Positions 47,489 through 55,412 of a DNA stretch of 64,000 nt are shown here, one piece after another (position 1 is the stretch's first letter; every line of letters starts with the position of its first letter). The notes under the pieces are model-generated. The model made no database searches. It was not told the origin of the DNA and was given only the letters and a program-made list of their open reading frames with translations. The position numbers and the translations under genes were made by a program. The DNA lies in the NCBI RefSeq assembly GCF_902806985.1, contig NZ_CADCXY010000001.1:62001-126000 (forward strand), written 5' to 3'. Source of the stretch: Pseudidiomarina piscicola (lineage in GTDB: Bacteria; Pseudomonadota; Gammaproteobacteria; Enterobacterales; Alteromonadaceae).

Positions 47489-48675
47489 GCGACTTTTGGC
47501 TAATTGATGGTTGGCGACAACAAAGTCGTACCACTCGAGACATCGACAATTACCTGCAACAAGCTAAGCAACGTGGTTTTAAAGGTTATGTTGTAGGTCG
47601 TCAGGGGCGCACTTACTGGTTAGCATGCGGCAGTGATGCTTTAACCAGCCCTACCCATGATGCTGCACTCTGTGTGCGGAACCATTTTAAGAAGTTAAAG
47701 CAAGCGGTTTACCTGAGCTTGTGGCAGGGAATGATTGTTTGTATTGCCTGGCAGGGTGAGCGGTTACAGCATTGTTTGAGCTGTCCGCACGATACCGACG
47801 GCATGTTGCAACTAGAGCTGGTGCTGCAGCGTATTAAACGTCAGGCCGAGGCACAGGCCACGGTGTTGATCGCCAAACAAACACCGACGACCTTGGCTGA
47901 GTTTTGTCAACAGCAGTTAGCGCAATGGCAACTGCTGCTTGAACAGCCACAGTTACGAGATTTAAAACCCACCGCCGCGTTGCAGTTGCGCTCATTGCAA
48001 CAGTTGCCACCATGGCAGCGTCGGCAACGTATTTGGACCAGTTGTTTGTTACTTATGCTAGGTGGTGCTGCCAGTGCTTGGTATCTATGGCCGCAATTTG
48101 AAGCGCCACCGAACGAAGTAGTGCAACGCCGATTGGCGCCACCGCCAGGTACGGCGGTGCAGTTATTAGAGCAGTTGCCGCAATTGTTTGCTGGGTTCGA
48201 ACATTTCGCAGGTTGGCAATGGCGCTCAGCGCAACTTCAAGGGCAAAGTTTACAGGCCATCGTGGTTGCTAGCTATGGCCGTGATGATGAGCTCGGTAGC
48301 CAGTTACCGGCCGGTTGGCAACATCAGGAGCAAGCGCAACAAGTCGTACTGACACGCGCTGTTGTAAGCCATGAGTTAGACCTATCGAGCCCGGCGCCTG
48401 AAACAACGTGGTTGATCGAAGGCCAGCGCTATTTTCCACAGCTGAGTATCAGCCGGGTGCAGTCCAATCAGAATACCGATTACCGCTGGCAACAGTGGCA
48501 ATTAACCTTGCCGACAACGACCTTGACGGAACTTACTCGCTTGGCCGCATTGCTGCAGCAGCCCAATCTGCGTATTGCCGCGTTGAAGTTACAAAATGGT
48601 AAACAGCTAACCGCACAAATTACACTACGCCTTTATGAACCTTTACCGTTAACACAAGGAGAAGCGAACTCATGA
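47485..48675 (+). CDS. pilO2: Type IVb pilus inner-membrane protein PilO2
   Basis: The 396-residue reading is chosen because its ATG overlaps the pilN stop (ATGA) and gives MSDFWLIDGWRQQ; a longer in-frame ORF reaches into pilN. It has a cytoplasmic N-terminal domain (about 1-185), one membrane helix near 190-208 (LLLMLGGAASAWYLWP) and a periplasmic domain. This is the layout of R64 PilO and the PilO2 family, which link the cytoplasmic ATPase to the secretin. It is not homologous in detail to Pseudomonas PilO. Confidence 0.78.
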   Translation: MSDFWLIDGWRQQSRTTRDIDNYLQQAKQRGFKGYVVGRQGRTYWLACGSDALTSPTHDAALCVRNHFKKLKQAVYLSLWQGMIVCIAWQGERLQHCLSCPHDTDGMLQLELVLQRIKRQAEAQATVLIAKQTPTTLAEFCQQQLAQWQLLLEQPQLRDLKPTAALQLRSLQQLPPWQRRQRIWTSCLLLMLGGAASAWYLWPQFEAPPNEVVQRRLAPPPGTAVQLLEQLPQLFAGFEHFAGWQWRSAQLQGQSLQAIVVASYGRDDELGSQLPAGWQHQEQAQQVVLTRAVVSHELDLSSPAPETTWLIEGQRYFPQLSISRVQSNQNTDYRWQQWQLTLPTTTLTELTRLAALLQQPNLRIAALKLQNGKQLTAQITLRLYEPLPLTQGEANS

Positions 48676-49130
48676 TTGAATTTAGTTTTGTGATAATGGT
48701 CATGGCTGGTTGGTCAAATGACCTTGCGGTTCCTGCAACCAACACGCCGTTGCAACAGCAGCTTAAGCAGGTCAGTGAGTTGCGCATTGAAGAATTAGAG
48801 GAGTTAAAGTCAGCGGCGCAGGTTCGTAGGTTACAGCACCAACTTCAGGTGGCGCAATTGCGGCAACAGATCACCGAGGTCACCACCGGCCAGGTGACGG
48901 CAACAGGCCCCCAGCCCAGCACTAGCCATGGGCTTGATAATGTGAACTTGCTCAGTGTGGTACGCAACGGGCAACAGGTAACCATATGGCTGCAACGCGG
49001 TGAAAAACGCTTTAGCGTGCAACCGAATCGTAGCAATGGTGAACAACTGCAGGTGCAGCTACAGCGCGACGAATTAATTTTGCGCCAGGCTGGCGAGCAG
49101 CGCCGTTTTTACTTGCAAGGAGATTGGTAA
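48672..49130 (+). CDS. pilP: Type IVb pilus biogenesis protein PilP-like
   Basis: A 152-residue protein with an N-terminal hydrophobic segment (FSFVIMVMAGWS), a coiled coil (about 30-70, rich in Leu/Gln) and a small C-terminal beta domain (VNLLSVVRNGQQVTIWLQRGEKRF). This matches the PilP family of IncI1/TcpD-type systems, which has an SVxGxxG-type strand. The coiled coil should contact PilO2. Start overlaps pilO2 stop (ATGA). Confidence 0.72.
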   Translation: MIEFSFVIMVMAGWSNDLAVPATNTPLQQQLKQVSELRIEELEELKSAAQVRRLQHQLQVAQLRQQITEVTTGQVTATGPQPSTSHGLDNVNLLSVVRNGQQVTIWLQRGEKRFSVQPNRSNGEQLQVQLQRDELILRQAGEQRRFYLQGDW

Positions 49131-49131
49131 C

Positions 49132-50532
49132 ATGCGCTACATCACGCCAACGGAATGGCAAGAAGTGTCCGCTGACCAGCACTATTTGAATGAGTGCTTG
49201 GCCATCACCGAACAACAGAATGAAAGTGATACGGCAGTGGTAGTGACCGCCGACGGTTGCCTCATAGCGACCGCAGAGGCTTGGCAGCATGCCTCGTTGG
49301 CACTGCTCAATTTAAAAGTAGAACTGCAAGCTCGCCAACAATTTCGCACCAGCTTGCTTGGCGAAGTACGTGATGTGCGAAGTTTTCTCCATGATGCTGA
49401 AGCAAAGCGCCAACAGCAACAGCAGCAAGCAGGGGCTGCCAGGCCGTTTGACCGAACTCGAGCCCAGCTTGCGTTAGAAGATCTCATTTCCCAAGCATTG
49501 TTGTTGGGCGCGTCGGACATTCACTTAGTGTTTGATCCACAACGGGCAAGTTTGGCGTTTCGCGTGCATGGCTGCATGGTAGGGCATGTCGAGCGCTCCC
49601 GTGAAACTCTAGCGGCAGCTATCGCCGCAGCGCTGAATACGCGTTCGGATGACTTTCATGAACTATTCGATGAGCAACGCTTGTCGAGCGCGAGTATCAA
49701 TGTAGTGGTGATGCAGCATGGCGAGCCGCAACGCTTGCGTTTACGGGTGCAAAAATCACCGACCCGAAATGGCTTCGCGGTGACGATGCGATTGCAGCTT
49801 GAACGTCAATCTATTCAACGTTTTACTGAGCTGGGCGCAAGCGCAGAGCTGATCGCTAAACTTAGCATTGCGCTGGAACAGGCGAACGGTCTGTTGATTA
49901 TTGTGGGGCCTACGGGGCAAGGCAAAACCACCAGTTTAGCGGCGCTTAACTTAATGATTCCACCAGATCATAAAATCATTTCACTGGAAGACCCGATTGA
50001 AATTATCCAACCACATATTGAACAAAAGCCGGTGGCAGTTGATCACCCCGAGCTGAACTTTGCCAACATGGTTAAAGTGGCTTTGCGTGAAGACCCCGAT
50101 GTGATCTCAATCAGTGAAATTCGTGACGCGAAAACCGCCCAAGCGGCGTACACGGCCGCCTTAACCGGTCATCTGGTGACCGCAACCTTGCATGCACATG
50201 ACTGCTTCGGGGCGTTGCAGCGGTTAAATGACTTGGGACTGACAAATCGTGTACTTGCACAGCAGGGCGTGCTCTGTGGTGTGTTAGCTCAGCGGCTGGT
50301 AAAGCAAGTGTGTCAGCACTGTCAGGGGCAGGTTCCGGCTAGTGGTTGCAGCGGCTGTCAGAATAGTGGGGTAGGCCAGCGTCGGTTGGTGACTGAGTTT
50401 TTAGAGGTGACCGGCGAACTTTGTAACGCCTTACGCAACGATGAACTTGATAACTACCGCATGGAGTTACAACAGCGTGGTTGGCGCACATTGACACAGC
50501 AACTGCAGGCGGAGGATCTATGTCAGGTTTGA
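49132..50532 (+). CDS. pilQ: Type IVb pilus secretion ATPase PilQ
   Basis: A 466-residue GspE/PilB-superfamily ATPase. The Walker A motif GPTGQGKTTS lies near residue 260, the Asp box is ISLEDPIE, the Walker B-like segment is PDVISISEIRD and the His box is LVTATLHAHD. A short tetracysteine zinc motif, C-x2-C-x8-C-x2-C, lies near residue 395-410 (CQHCQGQ then CSGC). The protein powers pilin extraction and assembly. It is the only ATPase in the cluster, so a retraction partner would have to be encoded elsewhere. Confidence 0.9.
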   Translation: MRYITPTEWQEVSADQHYLNECLAITEQQNESDTAVVVTADGCLIATAEAWQHASLALLNLKVELQARQQFRTSLLGEVRDVRSFLHDAEAKRQQQQQQAGAARPFDRTRAQLALEDLISQALLLGASDIHLVFDPQRASLAFRVHGCMVGHVERSRETLAAAIAAALNTRSDDFHELFDEQRLSSASINVVVMQHGEPQRLRLRVQKSPTRNGFAVTMRLQLERQSIQRFTELGASAELIAKLSIALEQANGLLIIVGPTGQGKTTSLAALNLMIPPDHKIISLEDPIEIIQPHIEQKPVAVDHPELNFANMVKVALREDPDVISISEIRDAKTAQAAYTAALTGHLVTATLHAHDCFGALQRLNDLGLTNRVLAQQGVLCGVLAQRLVKQVCQHCQGQVPASGCSGCQNSGVGQRRLVTEFLEVTGELCNALRNDELDNYRMELQQRGWRTLTQQLQAEDLCQV

Positions 50533-51557
50533 AGACATCGTTGAAGCGTGCGAATCAATTGGCCTTAATTGAGGATATTGCGTTGGCCATTGGCGACGGA
50601 CTTTCAGTTGCACAGGCGTGTCAGGAGCTACAGCAACATGCAATGCAGCAAGGTTTAAAGCGTGAACAACGTGCCATCGAGGCAATGCAGGGAGCCGTAT
50701 TTAGCGGTGTACCGATGGCAACGGCCATGCAGCAGTGGTTCGCTAACGATTTGTGTATGTTGGTGAGTATTGGTGAGCGTAGCGGTTTGCTCGATCAACT
50801 GGTTGCCGCCCAGCGCCAGTTCGAGCAACAAAGAGCGGCGGCGATTCAAGGCTTCTGGCGGCCGCTGATTTACCCTTTTTTAATGCTGCTGATAACGATG
50901 TTTGCTTGCTATGCCGTCGGCCAAAACGTCATGCCCAAACTGGCAGGTGGCTTACCAGAACTGCATTGGCCGGTACTCAGTCACTATTTATTAAACCTGA
51001 GTTCGGGCCCCTGGCTACCGCTTCTGGGCTTGGTGTTGATAGTGGTGCTGGTGGTGACGTGGGGGCCGTATCCGTTGATTGATCTACGGCGTGCTGGTTG
51101 GCGCTGGAGCGCGGCACGAGGAGCCTTTGTGATCCGCCGCTATTTTGATGGGGTGCTGTTATTGCAATCGCTGACCGTGTTACTGCGGGCAGGCACGCGG
51201 CTCGACCGTGCGTTACAGGCAATGCAGGAGTATGGCGCAGGCTCGTTAGCTTACGCCTTACCAGAATTGCGGCAACGACTTGCCAATGGCGAGCGCCGCC
51301 TAGTGGCGATTCTTGATTGCGGACTCCTATCACCAAGAATGCTTTTTAGGCTTAGCAATGGCAGTCGTAATGCGACCGAACATGGCACCTTACAGCGAGT
51401 TGCCCGCTATGCAGCGGCGGATGCGGTAGCGGCGTTGCGGCGTTTACGGGTGACGCTACAGGCGTGTTGCTATGCACTTATTTTAGGATTGCTGTTGGTC
51501 ACTGTCGGAGGCATGGGCAGTATGCTGATGGCCGTGACCCAGCAGCATGTTCGTTAA
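50520..51557 (+). CDS. pilR: Type IVb pilus platform protein PilR (type II secretion F family)
   Basis: The 345-residue platform protein starts at the ATG after a GGAGGA site inside the end of pilQ. Two T2SSF domains (about 15-130 and 215-330) enclose membrane helices near 125-145, 175-195 and 315-335. The SIGERSGLLDQLVAA and LLLQSLTVLLRAGTRLDRALQA motifs are diagnostic. It forms the inner-membrane centre of the assembly machine and recruits PilQ. Confidence 0.87.
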   Translation: MSGLKTSLKRANQLALIEDIALAIGDGLSVAQACQELQQHAMQQGLKREQRAIEAMQGAVFSGVPMATAMQQWFANDLCMLVSIGERSGLLDQLVAAQRQFEQQRAAAIQGFWRPLIYPFLMLLITMFACYAVGQNVMPKLAGGLPELHWPVLSHYLLNLSSGPWLPLLGLVLIVVLVVTWGPYPLIDLRRAGWRWSAARGAFVIRRYFDGVLLLQSLTVLLRAGTRLDRALQAMQEYGAGSLAYALPELRQRLANGERRLVAILDCGLLSPRMLFRLSNGSRNATEHGTLQRVARYAAADAVAALRRLRVTLQACCYALILGLLLVTVGGMGSMLMAVTQQHVR

Positions 51558-51593
51558 AACGTGGCAGTAAATAATCAACATGGAGTGTTAAAA

Positions 51594-52034
51594 ATGAAGA
51601 AACAACAAGGTTTTACCTTTATTGAAGTGCTCACCGTACTAGGCATTATTGCACTAGCGACGATTGGAACATTAGCTGTGCGCGATTGGGCGGTGGGAAA
51701 TTCGCGGGTGAGTGAGGCCAAAAATCAAATTATAACGGTGCAAGCGGGAGCGCAGTTATGGCGCCCGCGCAGCGGAGACTTTACCGGTATTACCATGAGC
51801 TCAATGTCTGCCATTGCGGCGGTACCTGAGGCATGGGGAGATGGTGCTGGCATCAACCCATGGGGAGGTGCCATTGCGGTCGAAGCTGACCTAAGTGATT
51901 CCACACATTATGTAGTGACTATGTCAGGAATCGCTCAAGATGGTGAAGGGGCGCGTCTAGCTCGTGATTTCACCGACTATACCATCGATAGCAGCTATAC
52001 CTCGGGCACGCTGACGCTGCGCTTTCAGGGATAG
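51594..52034 (+). CDS. pilS: Type IVb prepilin PilS-like (major pilin candidate)
   Basis: The 146-residue protein begins MKKQQG|FTFIEVLTVLGI, a classical prepilin leader with a six-residue leader, cleavage after Gly, Phe+1 and Glu5, followed by the hydrophobic assembly helix. A GGAG site 8 bases before the ATG fixes this start. Mature length is about 140, like IncI1 PilS. The body contains ARDFTDYTIDSSYTSGTLTLRF. It is the best candidate for the main pilus subunit. Confidence 0.82.
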   Translation: MKKQQGFTFIEVLTVLGIIALATIGTLAVRDWAVGNSRVSEAKNQIITVQAGAQLWRPRSGDFTGITMSSMSAIAAVPEAWGDGAGINPWGGAIAVEADLSDSTHYVVTMSGIAQDGEGARLARDFTDYTIDSSYTSGTLTLRFQG

Positions 52035-52051
52035 GGAAGGGAGGATCACGC

Positions 52052-52297
52052 ATGCAGCACAAACCCCCTATGGCTCATCAGTCTGGTTACTTACTCGTCG
52101 AGTGGGTGATTGCGGCAGCAAGTTTAGCGGGGTTTGCGCTATTGCTAATGACCTTACTACAGGCCCGCGAGCCTCAGTATCAAAGGCAACAGCTGCAGCA
52201 ACAGCAGCAACGCGATGACCATCGACAACAGCAGCGCTTACGTGACGTAAACGAACAGCGTTGGTTGCTGCAAATGCAACAAGGACCCTTAGGATGA
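52052..52297 (+). CDS. Mini prepilin-like protein with Gln-rich tail
   Basis: An 81-residue protein with a prepilin-type leader ending Gly-11 and YLLVEWVIAAASLAGF, with Glu5 and a hydrophobic helix. The rest (about residues 45-81) is very Gln/Arg rich with no globular pilin body. It overlaps the next gene by the ATGA pattern. I did not recognise a family. It might be a minor pilin that initiates assembly, or a degraded prepilin. Confidence 0.6.
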   Translation: MQHKPPMAHQSGYLLVEWVIAAASLAGFALLLMTLLQAREPQYQRQQLQQQQQRDDHRQQQRLRDVNEQRWLLQMQQGPLG

Positions 52298-53013
52298 AAC
52301 ATCGTGGCTATATTTTATTTGAGTTGGTGCTGGCATTAAGCTTGCTAGCCGGTTTACTAGTATTGAGTCAGCAATGGATGGCACGTGAACAAGCGGCACA
52401 GCAACGCAGCCATTGGCAACTGGAGGCTCATGCGCTACTGACTGCGATAGAGCAGTTTTGGCTGTCTGAAGCACGCCTACCAGAGCCGTTAAGTGAGCTA
52501 ATTACGAAAGGCTATATCGCGCAAATATGGCAACCATGGGGCGCGCCATGGCAGTTATCCACCCAGGCAAATTTGCTGCGCTTACAGACACCAGCAGCGT
52601 CGGTAAGTGAAGCAAACTGGTTAGCACAACGAATTGCCGGGGCCGACGTGAGTCACACTGGTGATTTGCGCTTGCATGTTTGGCAGCCGGCGGTGTTAGC
52701 GCTGCGAGAGCGCTACCTGCATCGTATTGAAGATCCGCAACATCCGCAGTACTCGACCATGGCGGCCGACTTAAATATGAATGGCTATAGCGTCAAAAAT
52801 GCGGGCTTGGTCGAAGCACAGTTAGTGGTTGCCCAAAGAGCGAGTGCACAACATGCTGACATTGACGACTTACGTAGCTCAAGTTTGACGGCAGCTGATC
52901 TAACTGCACAGCAAGCGATCATTGCTGGGTATGATGTTCAAAGCGTCGTAGCGCGACTCCAGCAACTAGAACAGCAATGGCAAGCCTGTCGAACGCAAGG
53001 TGGCTGTCAGTGA
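52294..53013 (+). CDS. pilV: PilV-like pilus tip protein with prepilin leader
   Basis: The start is set at the ATG that overlaps the preceding stop, giving MKHRG|YILFELVLALSLLAG, a type IV prepilin leader with Glu5. The 239-residue protein has an LNMNGYSVKNAGLVEA stretch (around residues 160-180), which recalls the DMNGxxINNAG repeats of PilV tip adhesins and of phage tail fibres. The C-terminus contains a short coiled coil. No shufflon, recombinase or alternative C-termini are visible. Confidence 0.68.
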   Translation: MKHRGYILFELVLALSLLAGLLVLSQQWMAREQAAQQRSHWQLEAHALLTAIEQFWLSEARLPEPLSELITKGYIAQIWQPWGAPWQLSTQANLLRLQTPAASVSEANWLAQRIAGADVSHTGDLRLHVWQPAVLALRERYLHRIEDPQHPQYSTMAADLNMNGYSVKNAGLVEAQLVVAQRASAQHADIDDLRSSSLTAADLTAQQAIIAGYDVQSVVARLQQLEQQWQACRTQGGCQ

Positions 53014-53726
53014 CTGGCTCTGGTTGGCGGCGCCGCCGCCGAGCGAATTCTCAATCAGGACAAGCCGCCGTTGAGGCATTAATTGTGCTGCCGGTGGTCG
53101 TGCTAACGGTATTGCTAGTGGTGCAACTATTGTGGTTAGTGTTTGCCAACGCAACCTTTCGCGTGGCTGTTAGTTACAGCCTGCGAGCCGGCAGCATAAA
53201 CCATGGCTCGCGGCTGGCGATGGAGCGCACCTTAGTAGCGGCAATGGCAAGCCTTGAGCCAGTTTGGTTTGCCGGCGAAGCGCCAGAACCAAGTCGGTTT
53301 GAGCTGCGCCGAATGCAGTTAAAGGTAACGGCCAAACAGTGGCTGCATTACCAACTGACAGGTAGGTTGCAGGTTCATCGTCCCACTGCTGAAACGTCAC
53401 GCGAGGAATCAGAGCGACGCTACGATTTAACGTCGGCGCGCTGGCTTCAGGAGCTAGCTATCGATCATGCCAGGACGCGTACGAGCCAGGCGGATGCCCA
53501 GCGTTGGCAGCGACAGCGTGAGTTAGATATTGAGGTGTGGTGGTGCCTACCGCTTGAAGTGCCCTTTGCTGCTCAGGTCCTAAGCCAGATGAAACAGTGG
53601 TGGGGCGATCCGGCTCAACGTCACTGTGCCGTGCGAGAACAACTGCTTGGCCGGCCTATGTGGGCGTTACAGCGGCGCCTAGCCGCGCCGCTGCAAAGTG
53701 GTTACCGTGAAGGGCTTAACCCTTAG
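53010..53726 (+). CDS. TadE-like membrane protein
   Basis: A GTG start overlapping the previous stop (GTGA) with an AAGGTGG site 5 bases upstream gives a 238-residue protein; an in-frame ATG at 52977 is the other option. [21 protein letters not shown] membrane segment near residue 25 is the TadE/TadG signature seen in Flp/tad pilus loci. The remainder is a soluble, Arg- and Trp-rich domain. A TadE-like protein in an R64-type operon is unusual. The 3' end overlaps the folD stop by 4 bases. Confidence 0.7.
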   Translation: MTGSGWRRRRRANSQSGQAAVEALIVLPVVVLTVLLVVQLLWLVFANATFRVAVSYSLRAGSINHGSRLAMERTLVAAMASLEPVWFAGEAPEPSRFELRRMQLKVTAKQWLHYQLTGRLQVHRPTAETSREESERRYDLTSARWLQELAIDHARTRTSQADAQRWQRQRELDIEVWWCLPLEVPFAAQVLSQMKQWWGDPAQRHCAVREQLLGRPMWALQRRLAAPLQSGYREGLNP

Positions 53727-54583
53727 CCGGGGGCATGCCAAGTGTCACAGGCTTGCAAGGTATTTTGCATTAGGGTTGCAACGGTCATTGGGCCAACGCC
53801 ACCGGGTACCGGCGTGATGTAACTGGCGCGTTCAGCAGCAACTTCAAACTCTACGTCACCCTTAAGTTTACCGTCAGCGCCACGATTGATGCCGACATCA
53901 ATGACGACAGCGCCAGGTTTAATCCATTGACCCGGAATAAAGTTCGTTTTGCCAACTGCAACCACCACCACATCGGCGCGTTCGACGTGCTTTTGCAGGT
54001 CGTTGGTGAAGCGATGGCAGACGGTTGTGGTTGCGCCGCCGAGCAGCAACTCAAGGCTCATGGGCCGACCAACAATATTTGAGGCGCCAACAACCACCGC
54101 ATTAAGACCATGCAGGTCGAGGTCGATAGATTCAAATAGCGTCATGACACCGCGCGGCGTACAAGGGCGTAATGCTGGGTTGCGCTGAGCCAAGCGCCCC
54201 ATGTTAAAGGGATGAAACCCGTCAACATCTTTAAACGGGTCAATGCGCTCGAGTAATGCTTGGGCGTCTAACCCTTCAGGAAGAGGGAGTTGCACTAATA
54301 TACCGTCAACGCTGCTATCAGCATTGAGTTCATCGATTAAACTCAATAATTCACTCTGGCTGGTGCTTGCCGGAAGGTCGTAAGACTTAGAGCTAAAGCC
54401 AACTTCTTCACAAGCGCGGCGTTTACTGCCGACATATACCTCTGAGGCCGGGTCTTCACCAACTAAAATAACCGCTAAGCCAGGTGCCCGAAGCCCTTGT
54501 TCAATACGTTGCTGAACACGTTCTTTCACTTGCGTGCGAACCTGTTGTGCGACTTTTTTTCCGTCAATAAATTGCGCGGTCAT
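53723..54583 (-). CDS. folD: Bifunctional methylene-THF dehydrogenase/methenyl-THF cyclohydrolase
   Basis: FolD interconverts 5,10-methylene-THF, 5,10-methenyl-THF and 10-formyl-THF with NADP. The start is the ATG ([10 protein letters not shown]) with GAGGAG 5 bases upstream; 286 residues. The catalytic [13 protein letters not shown] Lys, the [12 protein letters not shown] region and the [12 protein letters not shown] Rossmann-like motif are present, with the [12 protein letters not shown] tail. It is convergent to the pilus operon and divergent from the tRNA cluster. Confidence 0.97.
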   Translation of the reverse strand: MTAQFIDGKKVAQQVRTQVKERVQQRIEQGLRAPGLAVILVGEDPASEVYVGSKRRACEEVGFSSKSYDLPASTSQSELLSLIDELNADSSVDGILVQLPLPEGLDAQALLERIDPFKDVDGFHPFNMGRLAQRNPALRPCTPRGVMTLFESIDLDLHGLNAVVVGASNIVGRPMSLELLLGGATTTVCHRFTNDLQKHVERADVVVVAVGKTNFIPGQWIKPGAVVIDVGINRGADGKLKGDVEFEVAAERASYITPVPGGVGPMTVATLMQNTLQACDTWHAPG

Positions 54584-54750
54584 GTTGCTCCTCAAAGCTC
54601 ACTCTAAAAAAGGTCTATAAAGATGCTTATTTTTACACGTTTTATGGCATGATTGTAGTTAAGTTTGCGGCATCGCACGGTCGCTGGTGTTGAATTTAAC
54701 GACGAATTGTTGCAAATTTCAGCAGTCAGGCGAATTCACCAAAAAAAGGT

Positions 54751-54779
54751 TTGACGCTGCCATGAGCAGCAGGTAATAT
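54751..54779 (+). promoter_or_regulatory. tRNA operon promoter with GC-rich discriminator
   Basis: TTGACG (54751-54756), a 17-base spacer and TAATAT (54774-54779) form a strong sigma-70 promoter, followed by the discriminator TCGCCCCCG. GC-rich discriminators mark stringently controlled stable-RNA promoters. It lies about 40 bases upstream of the first tRNA. Confidence 0.85.
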
Positions 54780-54825
54780 TCGCCCCCGTTGTCAGGCCGC
54801 GTCCTGCACGGGTTTTTGAAGATGT

Positions 54826-54902
54826 CGGCGAGTAGCGCAGCTTGGTAGCGCACTTGTTTTGGGTACAAGGGGTCGCTGGTTCGAATCCAGTCTCGCCGAC
54901 CA
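54826..54902 (+). tRNA. tRNA-Pro (UGG), copy 1
   Basis: A 77-base cloverleaf with acceptor stem CGGCGAG/CTCGCCG, T-loop GGTTCGAATCC and encoded CCA. The anticodon loop TTTGGGT contains TGG. It is base-for-base identical to the copy at 55150-55226. Confidence 0.97.
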
Positions 54903-54931
54903 TTTTCAGTAGTACCGCGATGTTGTACCAT

Positions 54932-55008
<77 letters not shown>

Positions 55009-55039
55009 ATTTGCCCTGGCAAGACATAACAACAGTAGT

Positions 55040-55116
55040 GGTGGCTGTAGCTCAGTTGGTAGAGCCCCGGATTGTGATTCCGGTGGTCGTGGGTTCGAAT
55101 CCCATCAGCCACCCCA
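55040..55116 (+). tRNA. tRNA-His (GUG)
   Basis: Starts with the extra G-1 that tRNA-His carries, opposite the discriminator C, then GTGGCTG/CAGCCAC. The anticodon GTG is in TTGTGAT, and the T-loop GGTTCGAATCC and encoded CCA are present. It closely follows the E. coli sequence. Confidence 0.97.
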
Positions 55117-55149
55117 TTTTTCTGAAAGTCCCCCAAAGATTTATACGTT

Positions 55150-55226
55150 CGGCGAGTAGCGCAGCTTGGTAGCGCACTTGTTTTGGGTACAAGGGGTCGC
55201 TGGTTCGAATCCAGTCTCGCCGACCA
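55150..55226 (+). tRNA. tRNA-Pro (UGG), copy 2
   Basis: Identical over 77 bases to the first tRNA-Pro. It is the last gene of the cluster. No T-run terminator was recognised after it; a 5-bp AACCT...AGGTT stem at 55257-55274 lacks a poly-T tail. Confidence 0.97.
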
Positions 55227-55412
55227 TTCGTATAATCTCTTGCCGTTGTTTCAATGAACCTCCCCTATAGGTTGAAAAATTCTTAATCTTAGAGCATATT
55301 GCTTAACTATTTGTTAATAAACTAATGAATGTGTTGAGATGAACTGTGCGGTTATCTGCAGAAGGCATGACTGCAGTTCGTTTGCCGAAAAAAACAAACA
55401 TAAGAATTTAAA

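Noticed and set aside
52294-53013. Shufflon at pilV
   Set aside because: No inverted 19-bp repeats, alternative C-terminal segments or recombinase gene in the neighbourhood.
55227-55412. Terminator after the tRNA cluster
   Set aside because: Only a 5-bp stem without a T-run was seen at 55257-55274, too weak to call.
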